Shown piece after piece: positions 46,253 to 53,967 of a stretch of DNA of 64,000 bases. The DNA comes from Exilispira sp964581895. GTDB lineage: Bacteria; Spirochaetota; JAAYUW01. Position 1 is the stretch's first letter, and the number at the start of each line of letters is the position of its first letter. The stretch spans positions 1 through 64,000 of the forward strand of contig CAZOPR010000007.1 in NCBI GenBank assembly GCA_964581895.1, read 5' to 3'. Under the pieces are notes generated by a model. That model saw only the letters and a program-made list of their open reading frames with translations, did no database searches and was not told the DNA's origin. Made by a program: the position numbers and the translations under genes.

Positions 46253-47173
46253 ATGTCTGATTTTATACAATACGCTGATACAGCAAACGAAGCCTTTAAA
46301 AGAGTAGCTTACGGGACAGACTCGCTATTTTATTCTAATCCTAATTCTCAGCCAGGGCCTAGTTATTCTATTAGAAATCAATTTGAAAACCCTTTTGGCT
46401 GGACAAAACCAATTATGAGAATAGGACTAACATTGTATTCTCAATCAGGTTTTTGGGTGCAGTTAGTCCACTTAGATTTAGGGGCTAAAATAGATTTCCT
46501 AACCGCAAGTTTAAATACTGATGGTGTAGGATTTGGAAACAAAAACGGCAACCAACCTACTTTTACCAGGAATTTAATTACAGACGCTTTAAATGACTAT
46601 GTAGGTCTTAGTGTTACAAATTACTCTGTAATAAACGGAGCGTTTTTTGCTAATGATGGAGCTGCTACTCCAGACCCAACTCAATTATCTTTTCCATATA
46701 AAGATACTCTAAGCCAATCTGACGGTTTTGAACTAGATAGTGGAGTTACTACTAAAAAAATGCTTAAAAAGTTCTCTGACAGGTTTGAAATAGCTGATTA
46801 TGTTGACCCTACTACTCAACAAATAACAGACGGAGAAAGTGTAGCTAGTCTTTACGGAAATCCTTATGAATACATAGTCGGCCTTTCTACTGCTGACACA
46901 AGCAAATCTCCAACTAGCTCTGTTGGTAGGACTATGATAGGCCTTAGAGATGATAATGAAGATGGGAAATTTGAAACCTGTCTTTTACTTGTTTCTAGCG
47001 GTAGCACGCAAAGCGATGCAGTAACTAAACTAGCCGACTTTGGAGTATCTAGTTCAAACATTATTATTTTAGACGGCGGTGGCTCTTCTCAATTTGTTTC
47101 TGTAGATAGCGAATACTTGACCACTGGGAGAACCTTACCTCAATTCATTGGAATATCTGCACCTAGAATTTAG
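46253..47173 (+). CDS. Phosphodiester glycosidase (NAGPA-like) virion protein
   Basis: A 306-residue protein with the signature of the NAGPA/phosphodiester glycosidase family. A central YSVINGAFFAN segment is followed by RTMIGLRDDNEDGKFETCLLL and, near the C-terminus, IIILDGGGSSQFVS (about 270-284), the family hallmark. Relatives cleave N-acetylglucosamine linked through phosphodiesters in surface polymers. As the last gene of the fibre operon it is a candidate depolymerase acting on the host envelope. It overlaps the convergent gene by 11 bases. Confidence 0.75.
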   Translation: MSDFIQYADTANEAFKRVAYGTDSLFYSNPNSQPGPSYSIRNQFENPFGWTKPIMRIGLTLYSQSGFWVQLVHLDLGAKIDFLTASLNTDGVGFGNKNGNQPTFTRNLITDALNDYVGLSVTNYSVINGAFFANDGAATPDPTQLSFPYKDTLSQSDGFELDSGVTTKKMLKKFSDRFEIADYVDPTTQQITDGESVASLYGNPYEYIVGLSTADTSKSPTSSVGRTMIGLRDDNEDGKFETCLLLVSSGSTQSDAVTKLADFGVSSSNIIILDGGGSSQFVSVDSEYLTTGRTLPQFIGISAPRI

Positions 47174-47780
47174 AATTGTCCATAAGAACTTGTTTGCAAA
47201 AATCTAAAACGACGCTTTTGTCTTCGGCTTGACTTTCGTGCACAAAAGCTACTAATACAAGCAAACCATCTAGCACTTCCTTATTAATAGCATATTCTAC
47301 TAAGTGAATTGATAAAAACCAGTCTAACATTAAGCAAGCATACTTTTTATTTCCATTGGGCAGGTAATTGCCCTTAATTAAGTAATAAAACAAAGCTATT
47401 GCTTTATCAGATATATCTGGGTAAATTTCTATCTCGTTGTAGCACTGAAACACATTTTGAAACAAACTCTTAAAATTAGAATGTAGAAAATTATTGGGGT
47501 GAGGAAAATTATCAAGCCAGGTTTGGTTTTTGTAAATCTTAGGAGAGTCCTTTATTCGTTGAATATCAGTAAGTCTGTAAGATAAAGCAAAGCTCCGCAA
47601 ATAAGGAACATACGAATACTTCAAATTACGATTTTGGTCTATTTCGGCTTGACAGATTAGCTTTAACCTTAAATAGTTAGCTTGACTAGAATCAACCTTA
47701 AGATTGCCGTTTTCATATTCATCTATTTTTTCAAATAAACTTCTGAATAATAAAATCCGGTTTTTAGTATTTATGGCCAC
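47163..47780 (-). CDS. Degenerate Fic/Doc-like protein
   Basis: A 205-residue helical protein. Residues near 145-165 (YYLIKGNYLPNGNKKYACLMLDWFL) have the shape of the Fic/Doc active-site loop HxFx(D/E)GNxR, but the catalytic His is Asn and the Phe is Leu; only GNK is kept. It could be a pseudo-enzyme, a divergent Doc-type kinase or coincidence. The start is GTG 47780, which overlaps by 8 bp the start of the divergent gene at 47773. No other start is near, so the overlap seems real. Confidence 0.4.
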   Translation of the reverse strand: MAINTKNRILLFRSLFEKIDEYENGNLKVDSSQANYLRLKLICQAEIDQNRNLKYSYVPYLRSFALSYRLTDIQRIKDSPKIYKNQTWLDNFPHPNNFLHSNFKSLFQNVFQCYNEIEIYPDISDKAIALFYYLIKGNYLPNGNKKYACLMLDWFLSIHLVEYAINKEVLDGLLVLVAFVHESQAEDKSVVLDFCKQVLMDNSKF

Positions 47781-48204
47781 AACTGATGAAAGACCAAATA
47801 ATAAAACAAGTCAAAACTTTTCCAATTTTAGCTTAAAGTTAACTACTAAAGAAGTATTAGAAAACACAAATATCATAGGGTTCTTAAGCTTTACTTACCT
47901 AGATTGTTTTGAGTTCAAACATTGCACAGTCTATAGAAACAAAAAAAACAAAAAAAACAAATACATGTTAGCAGTCAGTTTTGCTCGTAATAAAGAAAAA
48001 AGAAACGGAGTGGACATAGTTTTTTTAAACAAATTTTTACAAAGGGAGTTTGAGGAACAGGCGTTTTCCTTTTTGATAAAGAAACTAGACCTAAATAAAT
48101 ATGAAATTATAGACAATTTTGATTTGCTTTTAGATGACGAAAGTTTTGTAAAAGATGTTTTAGATGAATATGAAAATTGCGAGTTTGAAGAAGCCGGCAT
48201 TTAA
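47773..48204 (+). CDS. Hypothetical protein
   Basis: From ATG 47773 this gives 143 residues, rich in Lys, Phe, Asn and Asp, mixed alpha/beta, with no recognised motif. A longer frame starts at 47704 but would lie wholly within the divergent gene, so the inner ATG is preferred. It overlaps the terminase stop by 4 bases (convergent). Its promoter must lie inside the coding region of the divergent gene. Confidence 0.5.
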   Translation: MATTDERPNNKTSQNFSNFSLKLTTKEVLENTNIIGFLSFTYLDCFEFKHCTVYRNKKNKKNKYMLAVSFARNKEKRNGVDIVFLNKFLQREFEEQAFSFLIKKLDLNKYEIIDNFDLLLDDESFVKDVLDEYENCEFEEAGI

Positions 48205-50276
48205 AAGTTACCCCTGACCTTTCTTCCAGTATTTTTGCTAAACATATTATTAATTACATAGTTTTGCATAGGGCTAATCTGCGGGTTTGGATTATAGCTT
48301 TCATACTTATCCCAATAGCTTCTAATTAGTGGTAAATAGGTATCTTTTCTCATTTCAATCAGCTCAATAGGATAAGTGAACGAATCGTAGAAGTCATCTC
48401 TTATTTTAGCAGGCTCAATTTGATTTTGGGCATTTATCTTAAGTCTAGCAGACTTAAAGAAGTTTATTAAATTTACACAATTATCAGTAATAAAAATTTT
48501 TCTTCCAGGCACTTTATTATCAAAAGGATGTTGATATTTGTAACCAGTATCGCTATTTAATGGCCTGTATTCAGTTTCTAAAAAATAGTTATTAAAAGAA
48601 ACTTGTTTTTCTGGCCAATCTCTTTTGTAAGATTTGAAAATACCTCTGTTAGTGTCAGCTCGTCTATCATTTCTTAAAAGTGGGGAGCTATCTATTATTT
48701 CGGAATAGGAATTGCTTCGTGAGTTCCCTGCACTTCGTCTTGTCCACATAATGCTATCGGCTACTATAGGAATACCTTCACTAAGCAAAGAATACCAAAC
48801 TTCAGCTATATTTTCTGGGGTAGGGTTAGCGACCAAAACTTCTTCATAAGCTACATACTGGAATTGATTGGGAAATTGCAATAGAGGTATGCAGGCAATT
48901 TTCACAGCTACAGATACAGAACCACTTTTTTTACTAAGATGGCTTAGGTCAAGCATTTGTTTAGTTTCCTGCAAACCATAATCAAAGCCAGCGATAGAAT
49001 AATAATTTTCAGGAGTAAATTTATCTTGAGGTATGACAGTTATATTTTCCTTGAAGTCAAATATTTTTAAGTCAGCTGCATCAAATTTCATTCTATACTC
49101 CCTTTGATATTGTTCCTCTGTGATTTCTCCAACTGGATTATCCTTTACAAAAACAATATCATATTTTCTTTTACCGTCTTTACCCACAATGTAACCTCCG
49201 TCATTATCTTTTTTAAATTCTACCTTGTGTATTTTTTGCCGGGTTAATTGAATGTTAGCAAACCTTCTTTCTCCCTCGTAAGTGTAAGGAAAAATCTTTT
49301 CAAGGTCTCCGATGCACCAAGCTACTCTTCTAGTAGTTACTCTGACTTTTTCTAATGCGTCAGCAATGTTATCGTCCATTATAGGTATTTCCATATTTAA
49401 TTCGCTTGCATATATGTCTAATCCAGACTTTTCATACTTAATTAGGTCTGGACTATTAACTACTTTCAAAAACGCCTCATAGAGCCAATTATATGGGTCT
49501 GTTTCATTTGGAGTGCCAGCAAATATCTGCCAGCCATCTTGACTGTTAATAGCAGGGCTAATTGTTCCAAAAGGGCTTTTTTTGTATTGGCCTATTTCCT
49601 CTCCATATAATCCTTTTAGTTTAAGACCACGAATAGCATTGTTAATGTTGTGATTGGCGGCAAAGCAAATCATACTAGCTCCAGTATAAAATTTGCCAGA
49701 GTAGTGCAGTTGAGACTTTTTTCCTTCGCCTGAATTACTTAAATCTTCAATAAAAAGTTTTACATAATAGCCATTCTCTTCTTCACCTGGTTTATACATG
49801 GCTAGAGGTTGCGAATCAGATTTAAACCAAAGATTGTATAAATTTTCGTCATAATTTGGGTTTTTCCGTGTTTCTATTCGAGAGTTAAAATTATTAACTA
49901 CTTCTATATACTCCATAAATTTTAAATCCATAGCTTTTTTCCACCAGCCTACTGGTTTAACATAAATAGCATTTATATCATAAACGCTGTTTGCTCCTCC
50001 AAAAGGTTCAAGTAAAATATCTTCTATTAGTTTGTTTTTTATATCTCCCTCCATAGGAGAAAGAGTTACAACTGTTTGCCCAGGTTTTACAGTCTTTAAT
50101 GTTTTATCAAAGAAAATGCTTGAATTAACGGTAGATTTACCCTGTTGGCGACTAATTAAACTATAAACTACATCGGATTTATTTGCTTCTTCCATTACAG
50201 CCTTTTGCATTTCAGACATATCCCTGCTAGGGATTTTATCTATAAAAATTGGTTCATAGGTTATTTTTCTTGGCAT
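48201..50276 (-). CDS. terL: Terminase large subunit
   Basis: A 691-residue packaging motor. The N-terminal ATPase has an adenine/Walker A region SLISRQQGKSTV (about residues 40-50), a Walker B with catalytic Glu in GLYGEEIGQY (about 235) and a coupling segment WQIFAGTPNE. The C-terminal RNase H-like nuclease begins IAGFDYGLQE (about 420) and has VADSIMWTRR (about 515) as a likely second acidic site. It cuts and drives phage DNA into the capsid. It lies leftward, apart from the rightward structural genes; portal and major capsid genes are not recognisable in the window. Confidence 0.85.
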   Translation of the reverse strand: MPRKITYEPIFIDKIPSRDMSEMQKAVMEEANKSDVVYSLISRQQGKSTVNSSIFFDKTLKTVKPGQTVVTLSPMEGDIKNKLIEDILLEPFGGANSVYDINAIYVKPVGWWKKAMDLKFMEYIEVVNNFNSRIETRKNPNYDENLYNLWFKSDSQPLAMYKPGEEENGYYVKLFIEDLSNSGEGKKSQLHYSGKFYTGASMICFAANHNINNAIRGLKLKGLYGEEIGQYKKSPFGTISPAINSQDGWQIFAGTPNETDPYNWLYEAFLKVVNSPDLIKYEKSGLDIYASELNMEIPIMDDNIADALEKVRVTTRRVAWCIGDLEKIFPYTYEGERRFANIQLTRQKIHKVEFKKDNDGGYIVGKDGKRKYDIVFVKDNPVGEITEEQYQREYRMKFDAADLKIFDFKENITVIPQDKFTPENYYSIAGFDYGLQETKQMLDLSHLSKKSGSVSVAVKIACIPLLQFPNQFQYVAYEEVLVANPTPENIAEVWYSLLSEGIPIVADSIMWTRRSAGNSRSNSYSEIIDSSPLLRNDRRADTNRGIFKSYKRDWPEKQVSFNNYFLETEYRPLNSDTGYKYQHPFDNKVPGRKIFITDNCVNLINFFKSARLKINAQNQIEPAKIRDDFYDSFTYPIELIEMRKDTYLPLIRSYWDKYESYNPNPQISPMQNYVINNMFSKNTGRKVRGNF

Positions 50277-50377
50277 TTTTTTGCTTTAAGTGATTAGTCA
50301 ACCAAAAAGTTACGGTTATAGTCTTTTTTAATTTTGTTCTGCTAGCCTTTAATTCTTTAAAAAAAGAGGCCCTATGC

Positions 50378-50785
50378 TTAATTAAGGATTTCAATATATC
50401 TTTGCTTTTTCTCTGTCGGAACATAAAAAATGGTTTTAATGTCTTCAACCCAAATTTTTTCAAAACTGCCCAATATTAAAGGAGAAGAGGCTGTCCCATA
50501 TCCTGTCTTTTTAGGCTCTAAAACAACTCGCTTAACCCCATTTTGGATTGTAAAGTTAAATAGGTTATGAACATTCTTTTTTATGTAATTTTTCTTGCTC
50601 TCTTTTGAATTCAATACATCGTAAGCCTTCTTAATTAAATCAAATTGTTTGGGTTTTCCTCCTTTATCGGGGTGATGCAGATGTGCTTTTGCGTAGTATG
50701 CACTTTTTAGATTGCTGGTATCACAAAGGTAAGATACGCCTAAAATTTTAAAATAATTGACAAACTTATTACTTTGGTTTTCCAT
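50378..50785 (-). CDS. J-domain (DnaJ-like) protein
   Basis: A 135-residue protein with an N-terminal J domain (about 8-70): YFKILGV, then AHLHHPDKGG containing the essential HPD (38-40), then FDLIKKAYDVLN. The C-terminal 65 residues are a small domain without the Gly/Phe or zinc regions of full DnaJ. J-domain proteins stimulate Hsp70 ATPase, so this phage protein could recruit host DnaK for capsid or replication-complex work. Its start lies only 20 bp from that of the divergent GroES-like gene. Confidence 0.8.
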   Translation of the reverse strand: MENQSNKFVNYFKILGVSYLCDTSNLKSAYYAKAHLHHPDKGGKPKQFDLIKKAYDVLNSKESKKNYIKKNVHNLFNFTIQNGVKRVVLEPKKTGYGTASSPLILGSFEKIWVEDIKTIFYVPTEKKQRYIEILN

Positions 50786-50805
50786 TCCTCTATAATTAAA
50801 GCAAA

Positions 50806-51585
50806 ATGCTACGTCTAGTCAACCCCAAGATTACGCCTTACGGCAATAATATAGCCGGAAAATACAAGATTAGCTCTGAAATAGCTGATAAGCTATATCC
50901 TAAAAACAAGGACGGTATAATAAATATGTCAGAGCAAGATTTGATTGAAAACCCTAACTTTGACATAACTCTTCCATTTGAAGAAATTATTTACCTGCCA
51001 GAATTTACGTATATTACTTATTCAAGACTCGGGAAACTATGGGAAACACTTAAAATAGAAATAGTAAATGATTTTGATAATGAAGAAAAAAACACTGTAG
51101 CTCTTTTAGATATAAACAAAGGATATGTCTTCGCAGGAACAAAATACCATGCAAACTTTATTAAAAACGAAATCTACACCTTAATTAACAAGAATAACAT
51201 TATGACTGAAATACTTGATAAAAAAACTTACAAACCCTGGGGCAATAGAGTAGAGTTAGAATTTGACCTTCCTGAAATGTTTAAGCGCGAAATGCTTGAT
51301 TTAGAAATAGACCTGGAAGAAAGCGAAGAATTGGCTTTATTACAGCTAAGAAACAACCCTAAAACTGCTTTTAGTTCTTTAAATACACCTTATGCTACGA
51401 TAACTGCGATAGGAGATAAAGTAAAAGATTTACAAGTAGAAGATAAAGTTGTAATTGAAGTTAGTCCTGCATTTAATCTGAAAACTTTAACAAGAATAGA
51501 TTTAGAAAAAAACAAAGCCTATTTTATTAAAGACGCTGATGTAATCCAGGGCGTTTCTCTTGATAATTCTATAATAAATAAATAA
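50806..51585 (+). CDS. Protein with GroES-like C-terminal domain
   Basis: A 259-residue protein. The last 65 residues resemble co-chaperonin GroES: TPYATITAIGDKVKDLQVED, KVVIEVSP, then AYFIKDADVIQGV, matching the usual order a.V.avG.....vkvGDkV....eyl.....DIla. The N-terminal 190 residues are unassigned. Phages T4 and RB49 make their own GroES analogues to fold capsid protein. The divergent J-domain gene 20 bp away supports a chaperone module. TATAAT at 50791-50796 is a likely -10, leaving a leader of only about 3 bases. The GroES link is moderate. Confidence 0.5.
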   Translation: MLRLVNPKITPYGNNIAGKYKISSEIADKLYPKNKDGIINMSEQDLIENPNFDITLPFEEIIYLPEFTYITYSRLGKLWETLKIEIVNDFDNEEKNTVALLDINKGYVFAGTKYHANFIKNEIYTLINKNNIMTEILDKKTYKPWGNRVELEFDLPEMFKREMLDLEIDLEESEELALLQLRNNPKTAFSSLNTPYATITAIGDKVKDLQVEDKVVIEVSPAFNLKTLTRIDLEKNKAYFIKDADVIQGVSLDNSIINK

Positions 51586-51589
51586 ATAA

Positions 51590-52156
51590 ATGAATGACGA
51601 AGAATACTTTAAAGAGCTTGTTCCTCAGGATAGCCTAGACAACGACTTAGACGCAATCCCTAAAGATATAACACCTGAGCAGTTATTAGAGCAAGTTAGC
51701 TCTATTATAGACCAAAAACCAGTAGGTTCAATAACCAGCAAAGACCTAAAAGATAGAGCAGGAAAAATCACCATGATAAACAATGAAATGTTTTATAAAT
51801 ATGGTGTTAGCCAGGCCTGGAAAAACATCATTACCTTACAAAATCAAATTGACGCTACTATAAAAGAAATTGAAACAACAGAAAGTTTGAAAATTATGGT
51901 AGAGGATAGCCAATTAGTTAACATAGACCCTGCCGGATTTGATAATTACCTAGAAACAATAGGTAAGGTATTACCTAAATTAAGAAGAGAACTTTCAGAG
52001 TTATTAGTCAAGCAAAGTGATTTAATGAATAAATTAGGGATTAAAGAAAATGTTTCAAAATCTGTAATGGTTCAAGTTAACAACAACATTCCATTAGCTA
52101 ATTTAAAACCTAAAAAACAAAATGTAATCCCTGCGGGAATTACTCCAAATTTGTAA
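51590..52156 (+). CDS. Hypothetical phage protein (helical)
   Basis: A 188-residue acidic, helical protein with coiled-coil potential (about 65-150: WKNIITLQNQIDATIKEIET, LPKLRRELSELLVKQSDLMN). It lies 4 bases after the GroES-like gene and 1 base before the next gene. Size, position next to the terminase region and coiled coil would fit a small terminase or scaffold-like role, but no motif proves it. Confidence 0.45.
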   Translation: MNDEEYFKELVPQDSLDNDLDAIPKDITPEQLLEQVSSIIDQKPVGSITSKDLKDRAGKITMINNEMFYKYGVSQAWKNIITLQNQIDATIKEIETTESLKIMVEDSQLVNIDPAGFDNYLETIGKVLPKLRRELSELLVKQSDLMNKLGIKENVSKSVMVQVNNNIPLANLKPKKQNVIPAGITPNL

Positions 52157-52157
52157 A

Positions 52158-52697
52158 ATGTCTACCTTAATCAATGTATTACAAAGAAAGAAAAGGCTAG
52201 ATAATACTCAAAAATACGCCTATACCCTTTTCACTAGGAAAGATATAGATGCTAAATGCAACGTTAAAAAAAGTAATTCAAGGTATTTTCAAACTACTTT
52301 CTTTCAAAAAACCAGTAGCTCCTTTTCTATACCCTTATTTGTTGCTGGAGTAAAATACGATTTTATAGAGCCAGTAGAAAATTCTAGTCTGTTTGCTTTT
52401 GAAGAAGGTTTTTTACAAGAATCTGACCTAGTTAAAAAGAGGTTCAGGTTTAGTCCTCCGGCTTATAGAATGGCAATGTCGTTAAACGAACTAATAAAAG
52501 TTCCTGAGTTTAGAAAAGATTTAAAAAAACGACTAAAATTAAAGGCCAGGTATGTCTACAGGGGAAATAAGATTGATTTTCAATGGTGCGTTGAAAATAA
52601 TATACCTTTAATTCACACACTATTGGAAATATACTATTACAAATTTTTGGTAAAATCGCTAGAAAGCAAAATTAACAATCTTTACACTTTGATTTGA
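52158..52697 (+). CDS. Hypothetical protein
   Basis: A 179-residue basic protein (many Lys, Phe, Ser), last gene of the three-gene rightward operon that starts with the GroES-like gene. No motif is recognised. It overlaps the convergent membrane-protein gene by 16 bases. Confidence 0.45.
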   Translation: MSTLINVLQRKKRLDNTQKYAYTLFTRKDIDAKCNVKKSNSRYFQTTFFQKTSSSFSIPLFVAGVKYDFIEPVENSSLFAFEEGFLQESDLVKKRFRFSPPAYRMAMSLNELIKVPEFRKDLKKRLKLKARYVYRGNKIDFQWCVENNIPLIHTLLEIYYYKFLVKSLESKINNLYTLI

Positions 52698-53236
52698 TTA
52701 ATGCTGTGTTTAATTGACTCGCTGTTTTCTACGATTAAATTTTTAATCTCACCATGGTCTTGTTGCAAACTGTATAGTATCTTACCTAGTTCAGCCACGT
52801 GTAGCTCTTTAATTATTTCCGATGTGATTTCTTTGGCTAATGTTTTACCTAAAACTTCTGCGGTTAATTTAAAGTTTTCTTTTTCGTGGTCTCTAGTTTC
52901 TACAATTATTCCTCTAATGTAATCTATCTGGTTTTTATCTAAATCAAATTTTTTGGTATCTATTTCAACATTGCTATTTATTTTATTGATAATAAATTCT
53001 ACCAGTTTAAGCATTATAAAGACAATAACTGCTACAAAGCCAATAGCAGTGGTTATTTGGCCAATTTCTAACACTTCATCAATAGCAAGCATATAATATA
53101 GAATACAAAATAAGTAAAAAAAAAGCAACCCTAAGACTGGGCTACTTTTGATATTTGTTCTTGTGCAAGTTTTACACTTCTTGTTCTTCTTGTTCTTCTT
53201 CTTTTTTTGGTTCTGTTGGGGGCTTTGGTTCTTCAC
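52682..53236 (-). CDS. Membrane protein, possible holin/spanin-like
   Basis: A 184-residue protein. The basic N-terminus (QQNQKKKKNKKNKK) is followed by hydrophobic segments at about 33-50 (VLGLLFFYLFCILYYML) and 61-83 (TTAIGFVAVIVFIMLKLVEF) and a long helical C-terminus. With the start at 53236 it overlaps the upstream gene by 65 bases; ATG near 53092 would drop the first segment. Two helices and a phage context allow a holin or lysis-related role, which is not proven. Confidence 0.5.
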   Translation of the reverse strand: MKNQSPQQNQKKKKNKKNKKCKTCTRTNIKSSPVLGLLFFYLFCILYYMLAIDEVLEIGQITTAIGFVAVIVFIMLKLVEFIINKINSNVEIDTKKFDLDKNQIDYIRGIIVETRDHEKENFKLTAEVLGKTLAKEITSEIIKELHVAELGKILYSLQQDHGEIKNLIVENSESIKHSINQIKV

Positions 53237-53690
53237 TATTATTACTTTCTTGCTCAGAATCTTTATTCAAGTTAGTAAGAGCTTTTGCTGCCTCTTGAGT
53301 GCGATGTTGTTCTTCAGTTAGAACTCTAGTCCAGGTAACTTTTTCGTCTAGTATTTTATTTAAATTGCCATTGATTATGTCATTAGCTGAAATGTTTCTA
53401 ATTCGTGATACTAGATAATTATAATTTTCTAAAATCAAATTATACAATTGCTGGTCGGTAGAATAATTGGATGCTTTTTTTAGAAAATTAAAATGCTCTT
53501 GTAATTCATTTAACACTTCTGGTCTTTTTTCTTTATTGTCAGTAACAAACTTGTTTTCCGAGTTAGGCCCTACAATAAAATTAGATTCAATGTAAGCACA
53601 AAAGTCTAAAACATTAAAATATTCACTTTGATAAATCTCAGTATAATTAGGATTTACTGAAGTTGGTGGTAGTGTATTTACTAATTTCAT
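53172..53690 (-). CDS. Hypothetical protein with acidic tail
   Basis: A 172-residue protein, helical for 130 residues, then a disordered acidic Pro/Glu-rich tail (EEPKPPTEPKKEEEQEEQEV). No recognised family. It is in the leftward operon between the Hc1-like gene and the membrane protein. Confidence 0.5.
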   Translation of the reverse strand: MKLVNTLPPTSVNPNYTEIYQSEYFNVLDFCAYIESNFIVGPNSENKFVTDNKEKRPEVLNELQEHFNFLKKASNYSTDQQLYNLILENYNYLVSRIRNISANDIINGNLNKILDEKVTWTRVLTEEQHRTQEAAKALTNLNKDSEQESNNSEEPKPPTEPKKEEEQEEQEV

Positions 53691-53695
53691 AATAC

Positions 53696-53920
53696 TTATG
53701 ATTTATTATTTGCTTTCTCGCTTTTAATTTTGTTTTCGTAAGCAATGGATGCATCACGAAATTGTTTTAATAGTTTTCTCAAAAGAATAGATGACTTTCT
53801 AGCTCTTTTTCTGCTAGAGGAATTTACAAGGTGTTTTTCTGACTGTATTTCGCTAATAATAGCGTTCATATCTGCACACAAGGTTTCAATTATTGATGAG
53901 TAGTTTTCTTTACTTTTCAT
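53696..53920 (-). CDS. Hc1 (histone H1)-like small basic protein
   Basis: A 74-residue basic protein. The core SSSRKRARKSSILLRKLLKQ followed by FRDASIAYE matches the Hc1-type repeat (A.RRARKASLELEKLLKEFRKAS) of histone H1-like proteins found in chlamydiae and Bacteroidetes. Such proteins compact DNA. In a phage it could be packed with the genome or alter host nucleoid structure. A perfect 31-nt palindrome with a promoter-like TTGACA lies directly upstream. Confidence 0.6.
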   Translation of the reverse strand: MKSKENYSSIIETLCADMNAIISEIQSEKHLVNSSSRKRARKSSILLRKLLKQFRDASIAYENKIKSEKANNKS

Positions 53921-53936
53921 AAAAAAAATGTATAAT

Positions 53937-53967
53937 AGTCAATATTTCTTGTCAAGAAATATTGACT
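53937..53967. promoter_or_regulatory. Perfect 31-nt palindrome at gene boundary
   Basis: Two 15-base arms (AGTCAATATTTCTTG and its complement) flank a single T. The palindrome covers the last codons and stop of the aminotransferase gene and ends 16 bases before the Hc1-like start. On the minus strand it contains TTGACA and is followed by TATACATTTTTTTTATG. It could be an operator over the promoter of the Hc1-like gene or a hairpin terminator of the aminotransferase transcript. Confidence 0.7.

Noticed and set aside
50254..50463. Basic 69-residue frame between terminase and the J-domain gene
   Set aside because: It overlaps the end of the J-domain gene by 86 bases and the terminase start by 23, and has no recognisable motif. 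Probably a chance frame, although a small basic protein from ATG 50424 cannot be excluded.
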